A DNA stretch of 33,017 nt from an uncultured Paracoccaceae bacterium (lineage in GTDB: Bacteria > Pseudomonadota > Alphaproteobacteria > Rhodobacterales > Rhodobacteraceae), in NCBI GenBank assembly GCA_937983405.1, contig CALJZN010000097.1, forward strand, positions 1-33,017, written 5' to 3'. The notes under the pieces were generated by a model that saw only the letters and a program-made list of their open reading frames with translations, was not told the origin of the DNA and searched no databases. Position 1 is the first letter of the stretch. Each line of letters begins with the position of its first letter. The position numbers and the translations under genes were made by a program. Shown here in pieces: positions 8,805-17,012 of this stretch.

Positions 8805-10490
8805 ATGATGCCCGCCGACCGAACCGACAGGCTGGACCGTATCGCCGCGAACGGCGCCTTCGACGTCATCGTCGTCGGCGGCGGGATCAACGGCATCGGC
8901 GTCTTTCACGACCTCGCGCACCAGGGCCTGCGCGTGCTTCTGGTCGAGATGAACGACTTCTGCTCGGGCTGTTCGGCAGCGCCGTCGCGGATGATCCACG
9001 GCGGCCTGCGCTATCTCGAGAACGGCGAACTCGGGCTCGTGCGCGAGAGCCTGATCGAGCGCGACCGGCTGTTGCGCAACGCGCCCCATCTGGTGCGCCC
9101 GCTGCCGACGACGATCCCGATCGACCGCCTCTTTTCGGGGCTCGCGAACGCCGCCCTGGGCCTGCTCGGCGCCACCGGCCGGCCGCGGCCGCGCGGGGCG
9201 CTGCCGATCAAGCTCGGCCTGATGCTCTACGACATCCTGTCGCGGCATGGGCGCAGGCTGCCGCGGCACCGCTTCCGCGGCCGGGCCGCGACCTTCGCCG
9301 CGTGGCCGGCGCTGCGCGGCGACATCCGCTGCTCGGCGACCTATCACGACGCCTGGATCTCGCATCCCGAACGGCTGGGGATCGAGCTCATCGGCGACGC
9401 CGCCCGTCGCAACCCCGATGCGGTGGCGCTGAACTATGCGCGCCTTTCCCGCACCGCCGGGGGGTTCGTGCTGACCGACGCCGAGACGGGGCGACAGATG
9501 CCGGTTGCGGCGCGCGCCATCGTCCATGCCACCGGCGCCTGGATCGACGAAAGCGCGGCCGCGCTCGGGGCGCCGCCGCGCGCGCGGCTGGTCGCGGGCA
9601 CCAAGGGATCGCACCTGATCCTCGACAACCCGGCGCTCATGGCCGCGCTGAACCGGCACATGATCTATTTCGAGCACCGCGACGGCCGCGTCTGCATCGT
9701 GTTCCCCTATCTCGGTCGGGTTCTGGCCGGATCGACCGACCTGCGGGTGGACGCGGCCGGCCGCACCGCCTGCAGCGAGGCCGAGCGCGACTACATCATC
9801 GGCGCGCTGCGCGACCTGTTCCCCGGCATCCCGGTCCTGCCACGACAGATCGTCTACAGCTATTCCGGCATCCGCCCCCTGCCGGCCAGCGAGGCCGATT
9901 TCACCGGGCGGATCTCGCGCGGTCACTCCGTGCGCCGGCTCGGCGGGACGCCGCCGCAGTTCGGCATGGTGGGGGGGAAGTGGACGACCTACCGCGCCTT
10001 CGCCGAGGACACCGCCGATGCGGTGCTGGCCGAGCTGGGCCTGGCCCGCAAGGTCAGCACCCGCGACCTGCCGATCGGCGGGGGGGCCGGCTTTTCGCCG
10101 CATCTCGCGGCCGATCTGGCCGCCGCGCAGGGGCTCGGCGCGGAACGGGCGGCGCATCTGGTCGATCTTTACGGCGCCGCCGCCCCGGCGGTGGCCGCCT
10201 TCTGCGGCCCCGAGGACCGCCCCCTGCCGGGCGTGGCGATGACCGAGGGCGAGGTGGTCTGGGCCGTCCGGCACGAACAGGCGCTGCACCTTGCCGATGT
10301 GCTCCAGCGCCGCAGCCCGCTGGCGATCCGTGGGCTTCTGTCCATGCCGCTTCTCGCCGCGGCCGCCCGGAAGATGGCGGGCGAACTGGGCTGGTCCGAA
10401 GCCCGGAGAGAGGACGAAATCGCCCGCTTCCGCACCGAACTCGCAACCTGGCACGGGGTCGATCTTGCCCCGGAAGGAGCCCGACCATGA
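8805..10490 (+). CDS. FAD-dependent glycerol-3-phosphate dehydrogenase-like enzyme (GlpD/EryB type)
   Basis: The 561-residue protein has an N-terminal FAD-binding motif (VIVVGGGINGIG, residues 21-32), the GlpD hallmark SRMIHGGLRYLENGELGLVR near 61-80, and a DAO_C-like C-terminal domain. GlpD oxidises C2 of sn-glycerol 3-phosphate and passes electrons to quinone. Relatives in polyol operons (EryB) oxidise polyol phosphates. The kinase and aldolase in the same operon make a polyol-phosphate substrate more likely than glycerol 3-phosphate. ATG 8805 (or the adjacent ATG 8808) starts 23 bases after the reductase stop. The 3' end overlaps the aldolase start by ATGA. Confidence 0.9.
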   Translation: MMPADRTDRLDRIAANGAFDVIVVGGGINGIGVFHDLAHQGLRVLLVEMNDFCSGCSAAPSRMIHGGLRYLENGELGLVRESLIERDRLLRNAPHLVRPLPTTIPIDRLFSGLANAALGLLGATGRPRPRGALPIKLGLMLYDILSRHGRRLPRHRFRGRAATFAAWPALRGDIRCSATYHDAWISHPERLGIELIGDAARRNPDAVALNYARLSRTAGGFVLTDAETGRQMPVAARAIVHATGAWIDESAAALGAPPRARLVAGTKGSHLILDNPALMAALNRHMIYFEHRDGRVCIVFPYLGRVLAGSTDLRVDAAGRTACSEAERDYIIGALRDLFPGIPVLPRQIVYSYSGIRPLPASEADFTGRISRGHSVRRLGGTPPQFGMVGGKWTTYRAFAEDTADAVLAELGLARKVSTRDLPIGGGAGFSPHLAADLAAAQGLGAERAAHLVDLYGAAAPAVAAFCGPEDRPLPGVAMTEGEVVWAVRHEQALHLADVLQRRSPLAIRGLLSMPLLAAAARKMAGELGWSEARREDEIARFRTELATWHGVDLAPEGARP

Positions 10491-11332
10491 AGATCTCGCC
10501 CAAGCCCCGCATGAACCGGCTGTTCCGAGGGGGCGGCTGCCTCGATGTCGCCGTCGATCACGGCGTCTGCAACGAACCCTCCTTCCTCGAGGGGCTCGAG
10601 GACATGGGCCGCGTGGTGGACATGCTGGTCGCCGCCCGCCCCGACGCGATCCAGATGGCCTGGGGCCAGGCCGACCTGCTGCAGGTGCGGCCCGAGCGCG
10701 ACAAGCCTGCGCTCGTGCTGCGCCTCGACATGGGCAATCCCTACAACGCCACCCGCCACCGGGTGATGTGGGCCGAGCTGCAGCAGGCCGACGACCCGGT
10801 CCTGCCCGCGGTCGCGATGGATGCCGCCTGCGTCGTGGTCAACCTCTTCATGCTGCCCGACGAGCCCGACCTGTTCCGGCAATGCGTGAAGAACATCGCC
10901 CGCGTGCGCGACGGCTGCACCCGCTACGGCATGCCGCTGATGATCGAGCCGCTGGTGATGCTGCCCAATGCGGTGCGCGGCGGCTACCAGGTGGACGGGG
11001 ATGCCGAGAAGATCGTGACGCTCGTCCGCGTGGCGGCCGAGATGGGGGCCGACATCATCAAGGCCGACCCGACCGACGACCCGGCCGACTTCCACCGCGT
11101 CGTCGAGGCGGCGCGCGTGCCGGTGCTGGCGCGCGGCGGCGGCAAGGAAGACCTGCGCAAGGTGCTCGAGAAGTCGGCCGCGCTGGTGGCCCAGGGCGCG
11201 CGGGGCCTCGTCTACGGCCGCAACATCTATCAGCACGCGAACCCGAAGGCGGTGGTCGCGGCCCTGATGGCGATCATCCACCAGGGCGCCGACGGCGCTG
11301 CCGCCTGGGAGATCTATGCCCATGGCGCCTGA
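10487..11332 (+). CDS. Class I (DhnA/LsrF-type) aldolase
   Basis: The 281-residue TIM-barrel protein is of the DeoC/LacD/FbaB superfamily. It has LDVAVDHGVCN at 19-29, the Schiff-base lysine candidate K192 in GADIIKADPTDD, and the phosphate-site region GGGKEDL with LVYGRNIYQHANP, closely like LsrF and archaeal-type class I fructose-bisphosphate aldolase. It probably cleaves a ketose phosphate made by the preceding dehydrogenase, giving dihydroxyacetone phosphate and an aldehyde. A thiolase-like role as in LsrF is an alternative. ATGA overlap with 8805-10490 ties it to that enzyme. Confidence 0.88.
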   Translation: MKISPKPRMNRLFRGGGCLDVAVDHGVCNEPSFLEGLEDMGRVVDMLVAARPDAIQMAWGQADLLQVRPERDKPALVLRLDMGNPYNATRHRVMWAELQQADDPVLPAVAMDAACVVVNLFMLPDEPDLFRQCVKNIARVRDGCTRYGMPLMIEPLVMLPNAVRGGYQVDGDAEKIVTLVRVAAEMGADIIKADPTDDPADFHRVVEAARVPVLARGGGKEDLRKVLEKSAALVAQGARGLVYGRNIYQHANPKAVVAALMAIIHQGADGAAAWEIYAHGA

Positions 11333-12824
11333 CCTATTGCTGGGCATCGATGTCGGCAACACCGTGGTCAAGGCGGTGCTGTTCGACCGTTCGGGCCGCC
11401 AGATCGCCCGCCATGGGGTGGACGGCACCACGATGAAGCCCGCGCCGGGGTGGGTCGAGCGGCCGGCAGCGGACCTCTGGGCCGACGCGCGGGCGGCGAT
11501 CGCGGGCTGCATCGCCGGGGTCGATCCCGGGCGCATCGCGGCCGTGGGCCTCGCCGGGCACGGCAACGGGCTCTACCTGCTCGAGCGCGCGGGCGCGCCG
11601 CTGATCGGCATCCAGTCGCTCGACAGCCGCGCCGCGGTGCTGGCGGGCGCGCTGGACCGGACGGCAGGCACCGCATTGCAGGCGATCTGCGGGCAGCGCC
11701 CCTGGCCCGCGCAGACGCCGACGCTGCTGGCCTGGGTCCGGGCCAACCGGCCCGATCTCTATGCCCGGGCCGGCACGCTCTGCTTTGCCAAGGATATCGT
11801 CGGCCGTGCGCTGACCGGCGCGCGCTATGCCGAGATCTCGGACATGTCGGGGGCCGGCCTCCTGCGGCTGCCGGAGGCGCGCTACGACGCGGGGCTGCTC
11901 GCGCTCTACGGCCTTGAGGACGCGCTGCCGCTCCTGCCGCCGCTGGTGCAGCCGACCGACATCGTGGGCCATGTCACGCCCGAGGCCGCCACGGCGACCG
12001 GGCTTGCCGCCGGCACGCCGGTCGCCGCGGGCTATTTCGACGTCGTGGCTGCGGCGCTGGGGTCGGGCGCCGCGGGCGCAGGGGCGGTGTCGGTCGTGCT
12101 GGGCAGCTGGTCGATCAACCAGATCCTGGCCGACCGCCCGGCGCAGGATCCGGACATCTTCATGGTCGCGGCCTTCGGCCCGGGCCGCTTCGCCAGCATG
12201 GACAACAGCGCCACCTCGGCGGCCAACCTCGAATGGTATGTCCGCACCCTGGTCGAGCGCGACGGCCACGGCGGCGACGCCTTCGCGCTGGTCAACGACC
12301 GCGTCGGCCGCGCGGCGATGGCCCCGGGCGACCCGATGTTCCATCCCTTCCTCTACGGCGGCCGGCAGGGCGCGCATCAGCGCGGCGGTTTCTACGGCCT
12401 CGCCGGATGGCACGACGAGGGCCACCTGGTGCGCGCGCTGTTCGAGGGCGTGGCCTTCGAGCATCGCCGGCATGTCGCGGTGCTGGCGAAGGCGGGCGGC
12501 GCCCCGGCCGAGGTGGTCCTGTCGGGCGGGGGCACGCGGTCGCCGCACTGGCCGCAGATGATGGCCGACGTGCTCGGCCTTCCGGTCCGGCTGGGCGAGG
12601 CCGAGGAGACCGGGGCGCTGGGCGCCGCCATCGCCGCGGCCGTGGCCGTGGGCCTTGTCGCCGACGAGGCAGCGGGCGTCGCCGCGATGACGCGGCCGCG
12701 GGCGGTTCTGGCCCCCGACCCCGCGCGCGCGGCCCTGCACGACCGGCGCTTCGCCCTCTGGCAGCGGCTGGTCGCGGCGATGGAGCTGTTCTGGACCGAT
12801 CTTGCCGCGCTGGACGGGCCATGA
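11322..12824 (+). CDS. FGGY-family carbohydrate kinase, LyxK-like
   Basis: The product of about 500 residues has the FGGY N-terminal phosphate motif LLLGIDVGNTVVKAVLFD. Other family marks are PGWVERPAADLW, ATSAANLEWYVR, MFHPFLYGG, GFYGLAGWHDEGHLVRALFEG and the adenine-site motif LSGGGTRSPHWPQMMADVLG. The blocks follow E. coli LyxK (L-xylulose/3-keto-L-gulonate kinase) better than GlpK. The substrate is therefore probably a ketopentose, polyol or related sugar. Two in-frame ATGs exist: 11316 and 11322. Gggag at 11307-11311 is spaced better for 11322. Either start overlaps the aldolase end. The stop overlaps the next start (ATGA). Confidence 0.92.
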   Translation: MAPDLLLGIDVGNTVVKAVLFDRSGRQIARHGVDGTTMKPAPGWVERPAADLWADARAAIAGCIAGVDPGRIAAVGLAGHGNGLYLLERAGAPLIGIQSLDSRAAVLAGALDRTAGTALQAICGQRPWPAQTPTLLAWVRANRPDLYARAGTLCFAKDIVGRALTGARYAEISDMSGAGLLRLPEARYDAGLLALYGLEDALPLLPPLVQPTDIVGHVTPEAATATGLAAGTPVAAGYFDVVAAALGSGAAGAGAVSVVLGSWSINQILADRPAQDPDIFMVAAFGPGRFASMDNSATSAANLEWYVRTLVERDGHGGDAFALVNDRVGRAAMAPGDPMFHPFLYGGRQGAHQRGGFYGLAGWHDEGHLVRALFEGVAFEHRRHVAVLAKAGGAPAEVVLSGGGTRSPHWPQMMADVLGLPVRLGEAEETGALGAAIAAAVAVGLVADEAAGVAAMTRPRAVLAPDPARAALHDRRFALWQRLVAAMELFWTDLAALDGP

Positions 12825-14422
12825 CCGACGCGGGGCTTTACGACTACATCATCGTCGGCGCGGGCACCGCGGGTTGCGTGCTGGCCAACCGGCTGACCGC
12901 CGACGGGCGCACGCGCGTCCTGGTGCTCGAGGCCGGGGGATCGGACCACTACCACTGGGTGGCGATCCCGGTGGGCTATCTCTACTGCATCGGCAACCCG
13001 CGCACCGACTGGATGATGACGACCGCGCCCGAGCCGGGGCTGAACGGCCGCAGCCTGCCCTATCCGCGCGGCAAGGTGCTGGGCGGCTGCAGCTCGGTCA
13101 ACGGCATGATCTACATGCGCGGGCAGGCGGCCGATTACGACGGCTGGCGGCAGATGGGCTGCACCGGCTGGGGCTGGGACGACGTGCTGCCCTACTTCCG
13201 CCGCTCCGAGGACCACCACGCCGGCGCAAGCCCGCTGCACGGCGCGGGCGGCGAATGGCGGGTGGAACGCCAGCGGCTGGACTGGGAGATCCTGCGCGCG
13301 GTGCAGGAGGGGGCGAAGGAGTTCGGCATCCTGCCGCGGCAGGACTTCAACGACGGCGACAACGAGGGGTCGGGCTTCTTCGAGGTCAACCAGCGCCGCG
13401 GCGTCCGCTGGAACACCGCGCGCGGTTTCCTGCGCCCGGCGATGCGCCGGGCCAACCTGCGGGTGGTGACGGGGGCGCTCGTCACCCGCATCGCGGTCGA
13501 GGGCCGCCGCGCCGCGGGCGTCGAATGGCTGGCCGACAACGCGCCCTTCCGCGCCCGCGCCGCGGCCGAGGTGATCCTGGCCGCCGGCGCGATCAACAGC
13601 CCGAAGCTCCTCGAGCTGTCGGGGATCGGCGCGGTCGCGCGGCTGGCCGCGCTCGGGATCCCGGTGCTGCACGACCTGCCCGGGGTGGGCGAGAACCTGC
13701 AGGATCACCTGCAGATCCGCACCGTGTTCAAGGTGCGCGGCGCTGCGACGCTGAACACGCTGGCGGGCAGCGTGCTGGGCCGGGCGCGCATCGCGCTGCG
13801 CTACGCCCTGACCCGCAGCGGGCCGATGGCGATGGCGCCGAGCCAGTTCGGCATGTTCACCCGCTCGGGCCCTGACCGCGCGACGCCCGACCTCGAATAC
13901 CATGTCCAGCCGCTTTCGACCGACCGGCTGGGCGACCCGCTGCATCCCTTTCCGGCGATCACCGTCTCGGTCTGCAACCTGCGGCCGACCTCGGTGGGCA
14001 GCGTGCACGCCACGTCGCCGCGCCCCGAGGTGCAGCCCGATATCCGGCCGAACTACCTGTCCACCGCCGAGGACCGCCGCGTGGCCGTGGCCGCGATCCG
14101 GCAGGCGCGGCAAATCATGACCGCCCGCGCCCTGCGCCCCTATGCGCCCGAGGAATGGCTGCCAGGCCCGCAGGTCACGGCCGACGACGAGCTTGCCCGG
14201 AAGGCCGGCGACATCGCCACGACGATCTTCCATCCCGTGGGCACCTGCCGCATGGGCAGCGATCCCGGTGCGGTGGTGGACCCGGCGCTGCGGCTGAACG
14301 GGATCGAGGGGCTGCGCGTCGTCGATGCCTCGGTGATGCCGCGGATCGTGTCGGGCAACACCGCCTCGCCGGTCGTCATGATCGCCGAGCGCGCCGCCGA
14401 CCTGATCCGCGGGCGGCTGTGA
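12821..14422 (+). CDS. GMC-family FAD oxidoreductase (choline/alcohol dehydrogenase type)
   Basis: The 533-residue flavoprotein has the dinucleotide motif IIVGAGTAGCV (G13, G15, G18), the first GMC signature PRGKVLGGCSSVNGMIYMRG, the second signature around GAINSPKLLELSGIG, and the catalytic pair H471 (FHPVGTCRMG) and N513 (VSGNTASP). GMC enzymes oxidise primary alcohols, polyols or sugars. No signal peptide is visible, so it should be cytoplasmic or membrane-peripheral. As last gene of a kinase/aldolase operon it may oxidise the imported polyol or a side product. The substrate is unknown. Confidence 0.93.
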   Translation: MTDAGLYDYIIVGAGTAGCVLANRLTADGRTRVLVLEAGGSDHYHWVAIPVGYLYCIGNPRTDWMMTTAPEPGLNGRSLPYPRGKVLGGCSSVNGMIYMRGQAADYDGWRQMGCTGWGWDDVLPYFRRSEDHHAGASPLHGAGGEWRVERQRLDWEILRAVQEGAKEFGILPRQDFNDGDNEGSGFFEVNQRRGVRWNTARGFLRPAMRRANLRVVTGALVTRIAVEGRRAAGVEWLADNAPFRARAAAEVILAAGAINSPKLLELSGIGAVARLAALGIPVLHDLPGVGENLQDHLQIRTVFKVRGAATLNTLAGSVLGRARIALRYALTRSGPMAMAPSQFGMFTRSGPDRATPDLEYHVQPLSTDRLGDPLHPFPAITVSVCNLRPTSVGSVHATSPRPEVQPDIRPNYLSTAEDRRVAVAAIRQARQIMTARALRPYAPEEWLPGPQVTADDELARKAGDIATTIFHPVGTCRMGSDPGAVVDPALRLNGIEGLRVVDASVMPRIVSGNTASPVVMIAERAADLIRGRL

Positions 14423-14466
14423 CCTGCGGCAGCGCGCTCATCGGGGGGCTCGGCCCTGCGGTCCGG

Positions 14467-14498
14467 CCCCGCGGCCGGCCGGGCCGACCGGCGCGGGG
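14467..14498. terminator. Candidate bidirectional terminator between convergent genes
   Basis: Arms ccccgcggccgg and ccggcgcgggg pair with one bulged base around a nine-base loop. The hairpin lies between the GMC stop (14422) and the dehydratase stop (14501), where both strands need a stop. There is no clear T-run on either strand. Confidence 0.5.
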
Positions 14499-14500
14499 TA

Positions 14501-15685
14501 TCAGCCGACGACCTCGAACCGGGCGAGGTGCCGATCGGAGACCGAAATCCCCAGACCCGGCAGGTCGTCGTCGAGCTGCAGCTGTCCGCGCACGGGCGCG
14601 GGCTCGCCCGCGAAGATGTAATGGAACAGCTCGTTGCCCACCTCGACCGCGTGCACGGGGAAGTATTCAGCCATCGGGCAGTTCAGGCTGGCCATCACCA
14701 GATGGTAGTTGTGCATCTGGCCCGCATGGGGCACTACCGGGATCTGGTGCGCCTCGGCCAGCGCGTTGATCTTCTGGGCCGCTGTGATGCCGCCGACCCG
14801 GTTGGTGTCGTACTGGATCACCCCAAGCGCGCCGGCGTCGAGAAGCTGGCGGAACCCGAGCAGGGTGAACTCGTGCTCGCCCCCGGCGATCGGGATCGGG
14901 CTGCGCCGCCGCAGTTCGGCGTAGCCCGCGATGTCGTCGGGGATCAGCGGTTCCTCGATCCAGCGCAGGTTGAACGGCGCGAGCAGGGGCAGCATGCGCA
15001 GGGCGTAGTCGAGCGTCCAGCCCATGTAGCAATCCACCATCACGTCCACGCCGTCGCCCACGACCTCGCGCACGGTGCGCACCAGCGCGAGGTTGCGCTG
15101 CATCCCGGCAGCGCCGTCGCGCGGCCCCCAGCCCAGGCGCAGCTTCATCATCGTATAGCCCTGGTCGAGGTAGGACTGCGCCTCGGCCGCGAGGCTGTCG
15201 AGCGGCTGGCTGTAGAGCTTGGAGGCATAGACCGGGATCGCGGGTTTCGTCCGGCCGCCGAGCAGCCGGAACACGGGCTTGCCGACCGACTTGCCCATCG
15301 CATCCCAGAGCGCGATGTCGATGGCCGAGATCGCCGCCATGCCGATCCCCTTGCGCCCCCAGGCCATGGTCGAGCGATACATCCGCTGCCAGATATGCTC
15401 GACGTCGAAGGCCTCCTCGCCGAGGACGAGAGGCGCGAGCATCTCGTCCACGATGACCTTGGCCACCGAGGGCGCGAGCGCGCAGTTGCCCAGCCCCACC
15501 GTGCCGTCGGCGAGCCCGACCTCGACGATGAGCCAGGAGTGGAACCGGAAACTGTCGAACTCCGCGCCGGCCCCTGCGCCGGGGGCCACCAGGTCGAGCG
15601 GGCTGGCGGCGAGATTCGGGCCGAGGTCCACGGTCGGCCCGGTCCAGCGGAACAATCGCGTCCGCACCTGCGTGACACGCGGCAT
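14501..15685 (-). CDS. Acid-sugar dehydratase of the enolase superfamily, L-rhamnonate dehydratase (RhmD)-like
   Basis: The 394-residue protein is a mandelate racemase/muconate lactonizing enzyme-type dehydratase. Metal ligands D218 (VMVDCYMGW), E244 (RWIEEPL) and E270 (AGGEHEF) are present, with the catalytic dyad D293 (QYDTNRVGG) and H320 (VVPHAGQMHNYH). A KxR motif is seen at 181-183 within KLRLGWGPRDG, a segment resembling the HWGPHDG region of RhmD. It would remove water from an aldonic acid to give a 2-keto-3-deoxy acid. L-rhamnonate is the nearest guess; another aldonate is possible. It is divergent from the LacI gene, and its promoter contains a LacI-type operator (15745-15756). Confidence 0.88.
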   Translation of the reverse strand: MPRVTQVRTRLFRWTGPTVDLGPNLAASPLDLVAPGAGAGAEFDSFRFHSWLIVEVGLADGTVGLGNCALAPSVAKVIVDEMLAPLVLGEEAFDVEHIWQRMYRSTMAWGRKGIGMAAISAIDIALWDAMGKSVGKPVFRLLGGRTKPAIPVYASKLYSQPLDSLAAEAQSYLDQGYTMMKLRLGWGPRDGAAGMQRNLALVRTVREVVGDGVDVMVDCYMGWTLDYALRMLPLLAPFNLRWIEEPLIPDDIAGYAELRRRSPIPIAGGEHEFTLLGFRQLLDAGALGVIQYDTNRVGGITAAQKINALAEAHQIPVVPHAGQMHNYHLVMASLNCPMAEYFPVHAVEVGNELFHYIFAGEPAPVRGQLQLDDDLPGLGISVSDRHLARFEVVG

Positions 15686-15743
15686 CTGGCCCCCCGTCGC
15701 TCACGTCGCGCTCCGCCGGAGGGCGACTTCGTCCTGCCATGTT

Positions 15744-15772
15744 GGATAACGTTACCGATCCGACAATGTCAA
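15744..15772 (-). promoter_or_regulatory. Dehydratase promoter with embedded LacI-type operator
   Basis: On the minus strand a consensus -35 box TTGACA (15772-15767) is followed after 17 bases by TTATCC (15749-15744), or after 18 by TATCCA. The operator-like GATAACGTTACC (15745-15756, plus strand) overlaps this -10 region and matches 11 of 12 positions of the perfect palindromes at 16956 and 32478. A repressor bound here would block polymerase directly. Confidence 0.65.
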
Positions 15773-15780
15773 GTTGACAT
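15766..15780. repeat. 15-bp palindrome with back-to-back TTGACA boxes
   Basis: The sequence atgtcaagttgacat has 7-bp perfect arms around one base. It gives a TTGACA hexamer on both strands: 15774-15779 on plus toward the LacI gene, and 15772-15767 on minus toward the dehydratase. The plus-strand -10 box is poor. It may be shared divergent promoter DNA or a second regulator site. Confidence 0.5.
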
Positions 15781-15874
15781 CCCGGCCGCCTTGGTGATGT
15801 CTCGGCAACCGAGAGGTCCGTGGATGCGCCATCGCCGTCGCACCGGGCCGTCCGGAGAAAGGGAACTCCCGCCC

Positions 15875-16897
15875 ATGAACCGCAGCAGACCGACAGTCCT
15901 GGACGTGGCACGGCTTGCCGGGGTCTCGCCAATGACGGTGTCGCGGGTGGCAAGGGGCAAGCCGGGCGTCAGCCCCGCCAGCGTCGAAGCCGTCAACCGG
16001 GCGATGGAGGCGCTGCAGTATCAACCCAACCTCGCCGCGCGCAGCATGCGCACCGGGCGCACCGGTCGTGTCGGGCTGATCGTTCCCGACATCACCAACA
16101 GCAACAACGCAACCATGGCGCAGGCTGTCGAACGGCGGCTGGCGCGCGAGGACATGCACCTCATGCTGTGGTTCACCGACTTCGATCCCGCGATGGAGCT
16201 CAACATTCTCAAGCGGCTCAGCACGGATCTGGTGGATGCGGCGCTGCTGGCCCTGACCGACGAGACGGCCGAGGGTCTGCTGGCGGTGTTGCAGGCGCTG
16301 CCTGTCCCGGCGGTGCTGATCGACCGGGAAACCGCGCACCCGATGGATGCGGTCATCAGCGATCATGCCGTCGCCATGCGGCAGATCGTGACGCAGCTGG
16401 TCGCGCTCGGCCATCGCACCATCGCGCTGATCGCGCCGCCGCCCGGGATCCGCCCGGCGCGGGAGCGCATTCGCGCCTTCCGGGAGTGTCTGCGCGATCT
16501 CGGCAATCCCGAGCCCCAGGGCATCGTGGTTGCCGAGGGGCAGTCGATCGACTGCGGCTATCAGGCGACGGTCCGCTTGATGGCACTTTCGCCGCGGCCG
16601 ACCGCCATCATCGCCGCCGCCAACCAGATCATGCTCGGCGCCTACAAGGCCCTGATCGATCTGAAGCTCCAACCCCCGGAGGATCTGTCCTTCGTCGGCA
16701 CCGACGATGCCTTCGCCGCCTCGATCATGACGCCGGCCGCCACGGTCATCTGGCGCGACATGGCCGAGGTCGGCACTGCGGCTGCGGAGATCGTCCTGGA
16801 GCGGCTTGCGGGGCGAGGCGGCGACGGGCCCGTTCGCCGGACCCTGCCTTCGAAGATCGAGATCAGATCGTCGATCGGCCCCGTGCGGCCGGCCTGA
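15875..16897 (+). CDS. LacI-family transcriptional regulator
   Basis: The 340-residue protein has the canonical N-terminal LacI helix-turn-helix (TVLDVARLAGVSPMTVSRV, residues 7-25), the hinge region near 50-60 (YQPNLAARSMRTGRT) and a periplasmic-binding-protein-like sensor domain (VGLIVPDITNSNN onward). It is expected to bind a CpG-centred palindrome. Three near-identical sites fit: 15745-15756, 16956-16967 and 32478-32489. It would thus repress the dehydratase, the Ugp-type importer and the Dpp-type importer until a sugar or sugar acid binds. Start ATG 15875 (MNRSRPTVLDV) has a weak purine-rich sequence (gagaaaggga) upstream. Confidence 0.95.
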   Translation: MNRSRPTVLDVARLAGVSPMTVSRVARGKPGVSPASVEAVNRAMEALQYQPNLAARSMRTGRTGRVGLIVPDITNSNNATMAQAVERRLAREDMHLMLWFTDFDPAMELNILKRLSTDLVDAALLALTDETAEGLLAVLQALPVPAVLIDRETAHPMDAVISDHAVAMRQIVTQLVALGHRTIALIAPPPGIRPARERIRAFRECLRDLGNPEPQGIVVAEGQSIDCGYQATVRLMALSPRPTAIIAAANQIMLGAYKALIDLKLQPPEDLSFVGTDDAFAASIMTPAATVIWRDMAEVGTAAAEIVLERLAGRGGDGPVRRTLPSKIEIRSSIGPVRPA

Positions 16898-16955
16898 CCG
16901 GTCACTTTCCCTGACCTGCCTTCGAGATCGCGTCTTGATCGGTTCGCCGGTGTAT

Positions 16956-16967
16956 GGTAACGTTACC
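16956..16967. promoter_or_regulatory. LacI-type operator in front of the Ugp-type importer operon
   Basis: ggtaacgttacc is a perfect 12-bp palindrome, 46 bases before the binding-protein start. A weak -35-like TTGATC lies at 16935-16940; with a 17-base spacer the -10 region would fall inside the operator. The same 12 bases recur at 32478-32489. Confidence 0.75.
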
Positions 16968-17012
16968 CAATCGGTCGTCCGATGCCGGCGCGACGGTTGG
17001 GAGGAGGAAACA

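Noticed and set aside
8805-12824. A standard glycerol catabolism operon (glpD/glpK)
   Set aside because: The kinase lacks GlpK-like sequence blocks, and an aldolase and SorC regulator would not be needed for glycerol.
12392-14233. 613-codon minus-strand open frame opposite the kinase and GMC genes
   Set aside because: It spans two well-supported genes on the other strand and has shadow-like composition.
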